Source: Pantoea deleyi
GTDB lineage: Bacteria; Pseudomonadota; Gammaproteobacteria; Enterobacterales; Enterobacteriaceae
DNA length: 64,000 nt
NCBI RefSeq assembly: GCF_022647325.1
Contig: NZ_CP071405.1
Location: 186,001 to 250,000 of the forward strand
Direction: 5' to 3'
How positions within the stretch are numbered: the first letter of the stretch is position 1; each line of letters opens with the position of its first letter. The notes under the pieces were generated by a model. It saw nothing but the letters and a program-made list of their open reading frames with translations, did not search any database and was not told where the DNA came from. This document shows positions 42,710 through 51,743 of this stretch, piece after piece. The position numbers were made by a program, and so were the translations under genes.

Positions 42710-45090
42710 TCGGGCGCACCCGGCGCGGTGGCCGACGGCCATTTCCAGTTCTGCACCTCCGGCAGATCTTCGCCATGTTCACGGACATAGCGATGATGTT
42801 CCGCCAGCCGCTGCTGTAAGTCCTCCAGCAGTTCCGGATGTGCCGCGGCCAGCCCCGGTACGCGCAGAATCGCCTCCTGCGCCAGATGATAGCGGTCCAG
42901 CTCGTTCAGCACGGTCATATCAAACGGCGTGGTGGTGGTTCCCTCTTCGTTAAAGCCGCGCACATGGAAGTTGCGGTGATTGGTGCGCGAATAGGTCAGG
43001 CGATGGATCAGCGCCGGATAACCGTGGAAGGCAAAGATCACCGGCTTATCCTGGGTAAACAGTGCGTCGAATACCTCATCCGATTTGCCATGCGGATGCT
43101 GATCCTGCGGCTGCAGCGCCAGCAGATCGACCACGTTCACCACGCGGATGCGCAGTTCGGGCAGCATCCCGCGCAGCAGATCGACCGCCGCCAGCGTCTC
43201 CATCGTCGGCACATCACCGGCACAGGCCATGACCACGTCCGGCGCTGTATTCTCCGGCGTGGTGCCCGCCCAGCGCCATTCGCCCATACCCGCTTCGCAA
43301 TGGGTCACCGCGCTGCTCATCTCCAGCCACTGCGGCGCAGGCTGCTTGCCCGCCACGATCACGTTGATGCGGTCCCAGGTGCGCAGGCAGTGATCGCCCA
43401 CCCACAGCAGCGTATTGGCATCGGGCGGCAGATAGATGCGCACGATGTCCGCTTTCTTGTTGGCGACGTGATCCATGAAGCCCGGGTCCTGATGGCTGTA
43501 GCCGTTATGGTCCTGCCGCCAGACGTGGGAGGAGAGCAGATAGTTAAGCGATGAGACAGGCTTGCGCCAGCCCAGCTTGCGCGACACCTTCAGCCATTTG
43601 GCGTGCTGATTAAACATCGAATCGACGATGTGGATAAAGGCTTCGTAGCAGTTGAACAGCCCGTGGCGGCCGGTCAGCAGATAACCCTCCAGCCAGCCCT
43701 GACACTGATGCTCACTAAGGATTTCCATGACCCGGCCATCGCGCGCCAGCTGCTCATCATACGGCTCGGTGCGTTCCAGCCAGGTGCGGCTGGTCACATC
43801 GAAGACCGGCGTCAGACGGTTAGAAGCGGTTTCATCCGGCCCGAACAGGCGGAAATTGTCGTGGTTACGCTGGAACAGCGCGCTGAGATAACGCCCCAGG
43901 TGTTCCGTGGCCTGCGCCATCTGCGCACCGGGTTCGCTGACCTCGCAGGCGAATGCCGCAATCGCCGGCGTATCCAGCTCACGGCGCAGCCGGCCGCCGT
44001 TGGCATAAGGCGACGCCCCCATCCGCTTGTCGCCCTCGGGTGCCAGCGCCTGCAGCTCCGGCTTCAGGCGGCCCTGTTCGTCAAAGAGATCGTCGGGCTG
44101 GTAGCTGCGCATCCAGTTCTCAAGGATCTGACGATGCCCTTCATCTTCACGGCAGGCCGCGACCGGCACCTGATGGGCCCGCCAGAAATCTTCCACCTTT
44201 TTGCCGTCGACCGTTTCGGGGCCGGTCCAGCCTTTGGGACTGCGCAGGATGATCATCGGCCAGCGCGGCACGTCGGCGCTGGCCTTGCCGCTGCGCGCCT
44301 CGCGCTGATAGGCGGCGATTTTCGCCAGTGCCCGCTCCAGGGTCTCCGCCATCAGCGGGTGCATTTTTTCCGGTTCATGTCCGCAGACGAACAGCGGTTC
44401 ATAGCCGTAGCCGCTGAACAACTGGTGCAGATCCTCATCGCTACTGCGCCCCAGCAGCGTCGGGTTGGCAATCTTATAGCCGTTAAGGTGCAGAATCGGC
44501 AGCACCGCGCCGTCACGTTCAGGGTTCAGGAATTTGATGCCGTGCCAGCTGGAGGCCAGCGGCCCGGTTTCTGCCTCGCCGTCGCCAATCACACAGGGCA
44601 CGATCAGGTCGGGATGGTCGAAGGCCGCCCCGAAGGCATGGGAGAGCGAATAGCCCAGCTCACCGCCTTCGTTGATCGAGCCCGGCGTCTCCGGTGCCGC
44701 GTGGCTGGGGATGCCGCCGGGAAAAGAGAACTGCTTAAACAGACGCTGCATACCCGCCGCATCCTGTGAAACCTGCGGATAGATTTCGCTGTAGCTGCCC
44801 TCCAGCCAGGTATTAGCCACCATGCCGGGGCCGCCGTGTCCTGGCCCGCAGAGGTAGATCATATTCAGGTTGTGCTGGCGGATCGCGCGATTGAGGTGGG
44901 CGTAGATAAAATTCAGCCCTGGCGTGGTACCCCAGTGGCCCAGCAGGCGCGGTTTAATATGCTCCGGCCTCAGCGGCTCGCGTAACAGCGGGTTATCCAT
45001 CAGGTAGATCTGTCCGACGGAGAGGTAGTTCGCTGCCCGCCAGTAGCGGTCAAGCAGCGTGAATTCCGGTGACGCAGGGGAGTAAGCCAT
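42706..45090 (-). CDS. xfp: Phosphoketolase (xylulose-5-P / fructose-6-P)
   Basis: ThDP enzyme that splits xylulose 5-phosphate, and often fructose 6-phosphate, with phosphate to acetyl phosphate and a shorter sugar phosphate. It has 794 residues, the normal XFP length. The N-terminal domain has [17 protein letters not shown] near residue 52 and CGPGHGGPG near residue 81. The ThDP/Mg motif [16 protein letters not shown] lies near residue 170. The middle and C-terminal domains carry [14 protein letters not shown] near residue 693. The family is better known from bifidobacteria and lactobacilli and patchy in enterobacteria. AGAGGAAA precedes ATG 45090. Confidence 0.94.
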   Translation of the reverse strand: MAYSPASPEFTLLDRYWRAANYLSVGQIYLMDNPLLREPLRPEHIKPRLLGHWGTTPGLNFIYAHLNRAIRQHNLNMIYLCGPGHGGPGMVANTWLEGSYSEIYPQVSQDAAGMQRLFKQFSFPGGIPSHAAPETPGSINEGGELGYSLSHAFGAAFDHPDLIVPCVIGDGEAETGPLASSWHGIKFLNPERDGAVLPILHLNGYKIANPTLLGRSSDEDLHQLFSGYGYEPLFVCGHEPEKMHPLMAETLERALAKIAAYQREARSGKASADVPRWPMIILRSPKGWTGPETVDGKKVEDFWRAHQVPVAACREDEGHRQILENWMRSYQPDDLFDEQGRLKPELQALAPEGDKRMGASPYANGGRLRRELDTPAIAAFACEVSEPGAQMAQATEHLGRYLSALFQRNHDNFRLFGPDETASNRLTPVFDVTSRTWLERTEPYDEQLARDGRVMEILSEHQCQGWLEGYLLTGRHGLFNCYEAFIHIVDSMFNQHAKWLKVSRKLGWRKPVSSLNYLLSSHVWRQDHNGYSHQDPGFMDHVANKKADIVRIYLPPDANTLLWVGDHCLRTWDRINVIVAGKQPAPQWLEMSSAVTHCEAGMGEWRWAGTTPENTAPDVVMACAGDVPTMETLAAVDLLRGMLPELRIRVVNVVDLLALQPQDQHPHGKSDEVFDALFTQDKPVIFAFHGYPALIHRLTYSRTNHRNFHVRGFNEEGTTTTPFDMTVLNELDRYHLAQEAILRVPGLAAAHPELLEDLQQRLAEHHRYVREHGEDLPEVQNWKWPSATAPGAPD

Positions 45091-45171
45091 GCCGTTTCCT
45101 CTTGAGCGTTCAGCTAAAAGATGCCTTAACCCTAATAGAGAATGTTCAGAACGACCAGGCCACCGGCCAAT

Positions 45172-45199
45172 AAAAAAGGCCCCGCAGTGCGGAGCCTTT
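45172..45199 (-). terminator. mqo terminator
   Basis: AAAGGCCCCGC at 45175-45185 and GCGGAGCCTTT at 45189-45199 form a stem with one mismatch and a 3-base loop. On the minus strand it runs into a T-tract (A at 45172-45177), just after the mqo stop and before the phosphoketolase gene. Confidence 0.85.
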
Positions 45200-45216
45200 C
45201 TCTGGATGGCGCTGAA

Positions 45217-46830
45217 TTACTTGCCGACCACGAACGCGGTTTCCCGTCCTTCGTCGTTGGCCGCCATCGGGGTAACCGGCGAATAGTCGAGCTGCAGAAT
45301 ACGGCTGGTTTCGGCTAACACTTTTTCCGTCAGCGCCACGTCGCCGTTGAGTTTGCGTCCCCACGACGGGATCACGGCACGGATCTTATTCTGCCATTCC
45401 GGCGTCTTCATCTGCTCAGGACAGACTTTGTGCAGCAGCTCCAGCATAATCGGTGCCGCCGTAGAGGCGCCAGGTGAGGCACCCAGCAGGGCGGAGATAG
45501 AGCCATCCTGTGAGGCGACGACTTCGGTGCCCAGACGCAGTACCGCGCCCTCTTTCTCATCTTTTTTGATGATCTGCACACGCTGACCGGCCGTGACGAG
45601 GCGCCAGTCCTCCTGTTTCGCCTGCGGCACATAGGCGCGCAGGGCGTCCATGCGATCGCGATCGCTTTGCAGCACCTGATCCATCAGGTATTTCACCAGA
45701 TCAAAACTTTTCAGGCCCACTTTCACCATCGGCAGCATATTGCTGCTGTTCAGTGAGGTGAACATATCCATCAGCGAACCCTGCTTCAGGAACTTGGTCG
45801 AGAAGGTTGCAAACGGACCAAACAGCAGCACCTGCTTGCCATCCAGTACGCGGGTATCGACGTGCGGCACGGACATCGGTGGCGCACCGACGCTGGCTTT
45901 ACCGTAGACCTTGGCCATGTGCTGTGCGACAACCTGCGGATTCTCGGTCACGAGGAAGGATCCTCCTACCGGGAAACCGGCGTAGCCGTGAGCTTCCGGA
46001 ATACCGGCTTTCTGCAGCAGCGGTAACGCCGCGCCGCCTGCGCCGATAAAGATTTTGCCTGCGGTCAGCGTGCGACGTGTGCCGCTGTTCAGGCACTGCA
46101 GAGTGACCTGCCAGCGCCCGTCGGCGAGCTGCTTCAGCTCACGCACTTCCTGACGCAGACGCAGCCGGAAGTTCGCTTTCTTCTCTAAGGCGGCGATCAG
46201 CTGACGGGTGATTTCACCGAAGTTGACGTCGGTGCCCATCTCCGTCCAGGTCGCGGCCACTTTCTGGCTGCGATCGCGGCCATTCATCACCAGCGGGATC
46301 CAGCGGGCAATCTGCTGCGGATCTTCGGAGTAAGCCATGCCACGGAACAGGGTGCTTTTCTGCAGCGCCTTAAAACGCTTGCGCAGGAAGTCGACGTTGT
46401 CGTCGCCCCAGACGAAGCTCATGTGTGGTGTACTGTGAATGAAGCTTTTCGGGTTGCGCAGATTGCCTTTCTGAACCTGATAGGCCCAGAACTGACGGGA
46501 AATCTGGAACGATTCGTTAATCGTCACCGCTTTGGAGATGTCGATGCTGCCATCCGCCTGCTGAGGCGTATAGTTCAGCTCGGCCAGCGCCGCATGGCCC
46601 GTCCCGGCGTTGTTCCAGCCGTTGGACGACTCTTCGGCCACGCTATCCAGCCGCTCCACCATTTCGATGGACCAGTCCGGTTCTAAATCCTGCAGCCATG
46701 CGCCGAGGGTAGCGCTCATCACACCTGCGCCAATCAGCAGCACGTCAACGTCTTTGCGCTCCTGCGCGGTAGTGGTGTCCTTTGCCATGGCACTCATCGC
46801 GAGCGCAAGGTTTACAGCTGAATTGCACAT
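45217..46830 (-). CDS. mqo: Malate:quinone oxidoreductase Mqo
   Basis: FAD-dependent, membrane-associated enzyme that oxidises malate to oxaloacetate and passes electrons to quinone. It has 537 residues. The FAD motif [18 protein letters not shown] lies near residue 28 and [23 protein letters not shown] near residue 66. [10 protein letters not shown] is near the C-terminus. The N-terminus [16 protein letters not shown] is short and hydrophobic, like the E. coli Mqo leader, and may aid membrane contact. AGGAGA lies before ATG 46830. Confidence 0.95.
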   Translation of the reverse strand: MCNSAVNLALAMSAMAKDTTTAQERKDVDVLLIGAGVMSATLGAWLQDLEPDWSIEMVERLDSVAEESSNGWNNAGTGHAALAELNYTPQQADGSIDISKAVTINESFQISRQFWAYQVQKGNLRNPKSFIHSTPHMSFVWGDDNVDFLRKRFKALQKSTLFRGMAYSEDPQQIARWIPLVMNGRDRSQKVAATWTEMGTDVNFGEITRQLIAALEKKANFRLRLRQEVRELKQLADGRWQVTLQCLNSGTRRTLTAGKIFIGAGGAALPLLQKAGIPEAHGYAGFPVGGSFLVTENPQVVAQHMAKVYGKASVGAPPMSVPHVDTRVLDGKQVLLFGPFATFSTKFLKQGSLMDMFTSLNSSNMLPMVKVGLKSFDLVKYLMDQVLQSDRDRMDALRAYVPQAKQEDWRLVTAGQRVQIIKKDEKEGAVLRLGTEVVASQDGSISALLGASPGASTAAPIMLELLHKVCPEQMKTPEWQNKIRAVIPSWGRKLNGDVALTEKVLAETSRILQLDYSPVTPMAANDEGRETAFVVGK

Positions 46831-47340
46831 GAGGCGACATCTCCTCTTCTGTTGACCTGAAGCCCAACAGTTTCGCAGGCGAAATAGTCACGCTTCTTGC
46901 GAGCGCGTTGCGCTATTTCTCAAAGGTTAAGTCTCAGGTATAGGTTAAAGCGGTGATAACGCGTTAACTGCACGTTATGCTTTGTCATCTGAATATAACA
47001 TTCTCGCATCTGAATTAAACATTTGTTTATTTTTTAAATGCAGAAATGATTCAGCATAAGAATTAATCATCACGCGCAATGGTGTATTAGCGATTTTTTA
47101 TCGTGAAGTCAGTAGGTTAACTGAAAAAGTATGTTGCGGAAAAGCCCCATGCTGGTGCAACGCCTGTATGCGTGCTAACCGTGCGGAATTATTTAATTCG
47201 CTGAAATTTAGCGATTTATTATGCAAAAAGGAATAACGGGAATAGGCGCAGAGAGTGCCGATCGGCTGGTTGTGTAAAAACAATGTTACATTTTTGTGAG
47301 TCTGAAAATGCGTGCACACCGGCGCACGCATCGGTTTCAC
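46831..47340. other. A/T-rich region upstream of mqo
   Basis: About 500 bp without a supported gene. It must carry the mqo promoter. The part at 46990-47100 is very A/T-rich. A hairpin ATGCGTGC (47308-47315) with GCACGCAT (47324-47331) lies at its far end. A reading frame on the minus strand at 47098-47340 has no family resemblance, and I do not accept it. Confidence 0.5.
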
Positions 47341-47530
47341 TTATGACGGCGTCGCGCTGGCAGGGCGCTTTTTCAGACTTATCGCCATGCGGTAAGTGAG
47401 GTTCATCAGCCCAGTCACTCTGTTCAGATCGACAAGCGCTTTCTCACTGAACTGCGCGGTTAAAGCGGCGCATAAAGCGGCCTGGCATAAGCGGCTGCGC
47501 TGATGGTTGCGGACTTTCCTGATCTGCGAT
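47341..47530 (-). pseudogene. Remnant resembling the C-terminus of an AhpD/carboxymuconolactone decarboxylase-like protein
   Basis: Reading back from the TAA at 47341-47343, the minus strand stays open for about 60 codons and ends FSEKALVDLNRVTGLMNLTYRMA. This resembles the end of AhpD-like proteins, where an F-S-E-x-x-L-V-D-L helix and an N-x-x-x-R-x-A-I helix are typical. No start codon or N-terminal CxxC domain is present upstream in this frame. The most economical reading is a decayed gene. The family match is by eye only. Confidence 0.4.
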
Positions 47531-47738
47531 GCGCCGGGCTGGCGGTGGGTGGCCGTTTACCGGAAGGTTCACCGCGCCGGCTTATTACGCGGCAGAGTGG
47601 GGCATGGCAGCGTCCCCTTGGTCGATGGGGTATCAGCAGATCGGTCAGCGCGAGGCAGCACCTCTGCCGCAAGACGGTTATGCGCGCAGCGCCGAACGGC
47701 TAAAGGCGCTGGTTGATGCGCAGGCGGTCAGCTCCTGA
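47529..47738 (+). CDS. Unrecognised short reading frame or gene fragment
   Basis: A 69-residue frame beginning MRRAGGGWPFTG and ending ERLKALVDAQAVSS. The middle, PAYYAAEWGMAASPWSMGYQQ, looks protein-like with aromatic residues. No ribosome-binding site precedes it. It partly overlaps the remnant on the other strand and touches the end of the next minus-strand gene. It may be the tail of a lost gene; I assign no function. Confidence 0.2.
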   Translation: MRRAGGGWPFTGRFTAPAYYAAEWGMAASPWSMGYQQIGQREAAPLPQDGYARSAERLKALVDAQAVSS

Positions 47739-47970
47739 ACCAGCGGCGCCAGACAAAACGGATCACAAAAAACTCCAGTGCGCCGAGCACTAAAAACCAG
47801 ACGCAAAACACGACGGTATAGAGCTGATTCAGATCCTGCAGATGGAATATCTGCAACAGATGCTGCGCCACTGCCAGGCTGAAAGCGGGCGCGGGCAGCA
47901 ACAGTGCCGAAAGAAAGCCCAGCAGCAAAATGCCACCCGGCACGATCAACGTCTCAAAAGGGTTATTCAT
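47728..47970 (-). CDS. Small two-helix inner-membrane protein
   Basis: 80 residues starting MNNPFETLIVPGG. Hydrophobic segments lie at about 8-30 (IVPGGILLLGFLSALLLPAPAF) and 52-72 (YTVVFCVWFLVLGALEFFVI), with a conserved-looking NQLYTV between them and a positively charged end, RFVWRRWFRS. I recall a small enterobacterial family with this pattern (possibly DUF1158) but cannot verify it. Coding potential is supported by the clean membrane topology. Function unknown. Confidence 0.6.
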   Translation of the reverse strand: MNNPFETLIVPGGILLLGFLSALLLPAPAFSLAVAQHLLQIFHLQDLNQLYTVVFCVWFLVLGALEFFVIRFVWRRWFRS

Positions 47971-48286
47971 AACCGGTTTCCCATATTTATCAGCCCGGCA
48001 TTTTCCGGCAATCGGCGGCGCGGTTCAATGGTGGCGTAGCCGAACAGAGCCACGCGCGCATCAGAGCAGAGAAGGCACGGGGCAGAAAAGGCTTTACTGC
48101 CATCGACTTAGCGGCATATATAGCGAATGATAAGAGTTATAGCCTTTGCTATACTTAAATCCATGATTTTACTGTCTTTTTATCTTCCGGTTTGCATGGT
48201 AGACTGCGCCCACTTTTTCATAACTGAACACTTTGTGTGGTGAATTTAGCGTGAATTGCCGCTTTTTCGCCCCAGGTGAATAAATC
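47971..48286. promoter_or_regulatory. mntP upstream region with MntR-type palindrome
   Basis: TATAGC at 48138-48143 and GCTATA at 48148-48153, in the context TTATAGCCTTTGCTATAC, match the manganese-responsive MntR operator pattern known from E. coli. In E. coli MntR activates mntP. About 130 nt of leader follow. I do not see the conserved core of the yybP-ykoY manganese riboswitch that E. coli mntP carries. Confidence 0.6.
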
Positions 48287-48862
48287 ATGACCTTTATTGC
48301 TACTCTGATTCTTGCGCTTGGCATGTCGATGGACGCGTTTGCTGCTGCCCTGGGCAAAGGTGCGACTCTGCATCGTCCCGGTTTTAAGGAAGCGCTGCGT
48401 ACCGGTCTGATTTTCGGCTCTATTGAAGCGCTGACTCCGCTGATTGGCTGGGCGCTTGGCCTGGCCGCCAGCCGTTACATTATGGCGTGGGATCACTGGG
48501 TAGCCTTCAGCCTGCTGGCGTTCCTTGGTGGGCGTATGATGCTGGAAGGTTTACGGCAGACTGCCGTTGCAGAGCCCTGCGAAGCCCCGCAAAGCCACGG
48601 CTTTATGGTGCTGGCGACCACCGCTGTCGCGACCAGCCTGGATGCGCTGGCTGTCGGCGTCGGCCTGGCCTTCCTGCAGGTGAACATCATTACCACCGCA
48701 CTGACCATCGGCGCCGCGACTACCGTGATGGCGACGACCGGGGTGCTGGTGGGACGCTTCATTGGTCCGGTTCTGGGCAAATGGGCGGAGGTGCTGGGCG
48801 GCGTGGTGCTGATCGCTATCGGCGCTACCATCCTGTTAGAGCATCTCGGCTACATAGCCTGA
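48287..48862 (+). CDS. mntP: Manganese exporter MntP (YebN)
   Basis: Inner-membrane Mn2+ efflux protein protecting against manganese excess. It has 191 residues, against 188 in E. coli, with six hydrophobic segments in two repeats. The paired metal motifs are [16 protein letters not shown] near residue 11 and [13 protein letters not shown] near residue 117, each with a conserved aspartate in the membrane. Start [12 protein letters not shown]. It lies under a probable MntR operator and is followed by the AzuC-like gene. Confidence 0.94.
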   Translation: MTFIATLILALGMSMDAFAAALGKGATLHRPGFKEALRTGLIFGSIEALTPLIGWALGLAASRYIMAWDHWVAFSLLAFLGGRMMLEGLRQTAVAEPCEAPQSHGFMVLATTAVATSLDALAVGVGLAFLQVNIITTALTIGAATTVMATTGVLVGRFIGPVLGKWAEVLGGVVLIAIGATILLEHLGYIA

Positions 48863-48908
48863 GGCGTCCGCGCAGAAGTGGCATTTTTGTGATCTGGTTC
48901 AAATTTAT

Positions 48909-48937
48909 TTGCTGTTAAAACGCTCAGAGGCTATACT
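48909..48937 (+). promoter_or_regulatory. Promoter of the AzuC-like gene
   Basis: -35 TTGCTG at 48909-48914 and -10 TATACT at 48932-48937 with a 17-bp spacer, a good sigma-70 match. Transcription would start near 48944, about 34 nt before the small open frame. Confidence 0.7.
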
Positions 48938-48943
48938 TTTTCA

Positions 48944-49109
48944 GTATATCTTCAACGAAATTTGAATCAGGTGCTGCATGAAACGCATATTTAAATACGT
49001 GTTCCGCGCTTATGTTGAGACGTTCAGACACGTACCGCCGGGTGCCTTGAACTAGACACCCCGCAGGAAACCCTCGATAATCGCGGTCAGGGACAGACCG
49101 GTGATTATC
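48944..49109 (+). ncRNA. Possible AzuCR-like dual-function transcript
   Basis: From the predicted start near 48944 the transcript would hold the AzuC-like frame, then an imperfect hairpin, GATAATCGCGGTC (49076-49088) with GACCGGTGATTATC (49096-49109). The length of about 166 nt is near the 164 nt reported for E. coli AzuCR. The end is a guess: no strong T-tract follows the hairpin. Confidence 0.35.
48978..49055 (+). CDS. azuC: AzuC-like small amphipathic protein (25 residues)
   Basis: A 25-residue frame, MKRIFKYVFRAYVETFRHVP followed by PGALN. It closely follows the pattern of E. coli AzuC (28 residues, MKLRKILKSMFNNYCKTFKD then VPPGNMFR), with the shared basic amphipathic helix and a TF..VPPG block. 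AGGTG lies 6 bases before the ATG, and a good promoter lies 40 bp upstream. E. coli AzuC binds the glycerol-3-phosphate dehydrogenase GlpD at the membrane, and its mRNA also acts as a base-pairing RNA (from memory). It lies between mntP and cadC, which is not its E. coli position. Confidence 0.65.
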   Translation: MKRIFKYVFRAYVETFRHVPPGALN

Positions 49110-49861
49110 ACCTTCCGTCTTACCCCATTCCGTTCTGCATCTCTATGACCCCGGCCTTTTACAGACCGCAACGCCTCTTCTGATCGTCTGGCCTCCGCTC
49201 CACCGGACAAATCGCTCTGAGTGACGTGCAGGGCAATGAGACTCTGCTCGGGTGCCGGGCTTGCCGATCCTCCGGGCCGCCTGAAAACCGTGCCAGTGTG
49301 CAGACGACTCTTTTGGTCTCTGCCCGGCGACGCTGCTCGCCTGCCTGCGGTTAAAAAAGCGTAATCAGACCCTCTTTCCCTGCATCAATTCTGCCCGGAA
49401 TAACTACCTGTTTCCCGTGAAATAAACCGGCTGGTGCGGTGCGGTTCGCGAACCCGGTGTCCGGAAAGGGGTGTGGAAAGAGTGAGACGTGAGCTTTCAT
49501 CCGGCTGGCGCCGCGCTGAAGGGAAATTCCGGCGGCGGGACAGCATTTTATTATTCTATCGGGCACGTTTTTTATTTCTGAAATTAACTGCGCTGAATAT
49601 CCTTCCGTAAATAAATAGAAAAAAAGACCGTGTGTAAATGAATTTAACATTCAGTGACCCGGTTTTTAATGGGCGTTTTCCGATGAGCCTGATTTTCCGG
49701 ATGGCGGGATCTTCTGATCTTCATAGCTATTCCCTGCGCGTTTTGACTTAAGTCACTATTTAATTTTTTACGCATCGTGACCCTGCCGGAAGTCCTCTCA
49801 GGGCGCCGGGTCATTGTGTTATTATCGCCGTTTTGTCGCTTATTTATCAGGCCTCGTTTTT
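49110..49861. other. Gene-poor region between the azuC-like gene and cadC
   Basis: About 750 bp with no supported gene. The first two thirds are mixed-composition sequence with broken frames, suggestive of decay. The last third (about 49540-49800) is A/T-rich and presumably holds the cadC promoter and silencing sites. A 99-residue minus-strand frame at 49351-49650 shows no family features. Confidence 0.5.
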
Positions 49862-51391
49862 ATGCAACAACCTGTCGTACGCATCGGAGAGTGGCTGGTC
49901 ACGCCATCAGTAAACCAGATTAGCCGCCACGGACGCCAGCTGACTTTAGAACCCCGCCTGATCGATCTGCTGGTCTATTTTGCTCAGCATCCCGACGAGG
50001 TCCTGAGCCGCGACGAAATGATAGAAAATATCTGGACGCGGAATATTGTCACCAATCATGTGGTGACCCAGAGTATTTCTGAGTTGCGTAAGTCGCTGAA
50101 AGATGGCGATGCCAGCAGCCCGGAATATATCGTTACCGTGCCGAAGCGCGGCTATAAACTTACGGCAGAAGTTATCTGGTGTACCGAAGAAGCCGATGGC
50201 GTGCAGCCTCCGCCGCTTACCCGGCTGCATCCCATCGCGCACAGCGTGCCGGCAGAGGGCGCGCTGTCCGCTCCCCCGGCGGTGACCGCACCGGCGGAGG
50301 CTGAGCCGAAACGCCGACGCACCACGCTGCTCTGGGTCTGGAGTGTCTTCCTGCTGGCGCTGGGCAGCTGCGTGGCACTGGTGGCGCTTTCAACGCTGAA
50401 TGCCCATCCGCCGGTCATGAAAACCCGGATTATGCTTAACCCGCGCGATATCGACGTGCGGCTGGTAGAGAGTAACTCGTGCAGCAACTGGACTTCCCAG
50501 CGCGCCTACGCCGTGGGTCTCGGCAGCCTGATTACCACCTCACTGAACACCTTTTCGACCTATTTAGTCCACGATAAAACCAACTACAACGTCAACGAAC
50601 CCGGCAGTTCGGGAAAGACTCTGACCATTGAGTTCGTTAACCAGCACCACTACCGGACGCAGCAGTGCTTTATGTCGGTACACTTCGTGGATAACGCGGA
50701 TGGCATCACGATGTTTGATAAGCGCTACTTCGTGACGAATGATAATCAGGTCAGCATCCAGATCGATTTGATGAACAGCCTGTCGCAGGTGCTGGCCCAG
50801 CCCTGGCCGCCGCGCATGCAGGCGATGTTACGGCAATATCAGCCTGAGCAGAGTCCCGCCCTGGCGCAGTTCTATCAGGCTCATCAGCTGCTGATGAACG
50901 GTGATGCCGACTCGCTGAGTAAAGCCAGCAACAGACTCGATGAGATCATCAGGCAGGCGCCGGATTTCACCTACGCCCAGGTAGAAAAAGCCCTTGTGGA
51001 AGCGCTGCGCCGCACTCAGCAGCAGCCGGACAGCCAGTCGCAGACGGCGTTTGATAAGCAGCTCGACGCGCTCAGTAAAATCCCGGAAATTAAGCAGACC
51101 TCCGGTTATTACCAGGTAAGAACCCTTGAAAAGTTAGGTCTTGGCCAGGTCAGCGAAGCTTTCAGCGCGATTAATTCCGCCATCGATCTGGAAATGTCAT
51201 GGATGAATTATGTGCTGCTGGGTAAAGTCTACGAAATGAAAGGGGAAAACCGGCTGGCAGCCGATGCTTATATTACCGCCTTTAATTTACGGCCAGGCGC
51301 TAATACCCTTTACTGGATTGAAAACAGCGTATTTCAGACCTCCGTTTCCCGCGTAGTTCCCTATCTGGATAACTTCCTTTCGCAGGAATAA
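49862..51391 (+). CDS. cadC: Membrane-bound acid sensor and activator CadC
   Basis: One-component ToxR-like regulator that activates cadBA at low external pH with lysine present. It has 509 residues, against 512 in E. coli. The cytoplasmic OmpR-type winged helix (about 1-105) includes VTQSISELRKSL and VPKRGYKL. A proline-rich linker (110-150), RRR stop and one membrane helix (about 156-178) follow. The periplasmic sensor has cysteines at 207 and 269, matching the regulatory disulfide of E. coli (208-272). ATG 49862 gives MQQPVVRIGEWLV; the frame from 49814 adds no family sequence. It lies 352 bp before cadB. Confidence 0.95.
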   Translation: MQQPVVRIGEWLVTPSVNQISRHGRQLTLEPRLIDLLVYFAQHPDEVLSRDEMIENIWTRNIVTNHVVTQSISELRKSLKDGDASSPEYIVTVPKRGYKLTAEVIWCTEEADGVQPPPLTRLHPIAHSVPAEGALSAPPAVTAPAEAEPKRRRTTLLWVWSVFLLALGSCVALVALSTLNAHPPVMKTRIMLNPRDIDVRLVESNSCSNWTSQRAYAVGLGSLITTSLNTFSTYLVHDKTNYNVNEPGSSGKTLTIEFVNQHHYRTQQCFMSVHFVDNADGITMFDKRYFVTNDNQVSIQIDLMNSLSQVLAQPWPPRMQAMLRQYQPEQSPALAQFYQAHQLLMNGDADSLSKASNRLDEIIRQAPDFTYAQVEKALVEALRRTQQQPDSQSQTAFDKQLDALSKIPEIKQTSGYYQVRTLEKLGLGQVSEAFSAINSAIDLEMSWMNYVLLGKVYEMKGENRLAADAYITAFNLRPGANTLYWIENSVFQTSVSRVVPYLDNFLSQE

Positions 51392-51743
51392 TCTTCCGCT
51401 GCTTAACCGGCGTCGCAGGGTTAATTAAATGTATCTGGATAGCATCCTGAGTGTTATTCAGATACACCACTTCCGCCATCCTGATTTACATGAAAATAAC
51501 AGCAATAAAATAGCTCAACTGCCTGTAAAGAATGGATATTTATCTTTTCTTTATCTTTATCTGCCATCCTGACAGGGTAAGCAAAAAGCTCATGAGGTCA
51601 TTTGTCAGATGTTTGTGTTTTTATCACTTTATCTTTAGGACTTCTCCGCCGCCGATCTTTACCCTTTCTGGCAATGGGTCGGATCAGTGACGCGCCTTAT
51701 ATCATGATCTGCGCCCCGACATGATTTATCAGGAGAAAAAAAG
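51392..51743. promoter_or_regulatory. cadC-cadB intergenic region (CadC target promoter)
   Basis: This 352-bp A/T-rich stretch corresponds to the E. coli region with the Cad1/Cad2 CadC sites and H-NS binding. It contains a near-perfect 12-bp inverted repeat, TGTATCTGGATA at 51430-51441 and TATTCAGATACA at 51455-51466, 39 bp after the cadC stop. TCAGGAG lies about 10 bases before cadB. I could not mark the CadC sites exactly. Confidence 0.6.

Noticed and set aside
43603..44769. 388-residue frame opposite phosphoketolase
   Set aside because: It is antisense to a well-conserved enzyme with complete motifs; only a shadow frame.
47098..47340. 80-residue minus-strand frame upstream of mqo
   Set aside because: It spans an A/T-rich promoter-like region and shows no family pattern.
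49351..49650. 99-residue minus-strand frame between azuC-like gene and cadC
   Set aside because: No start-site support or family sequence; it lies in a region that looks decayed.
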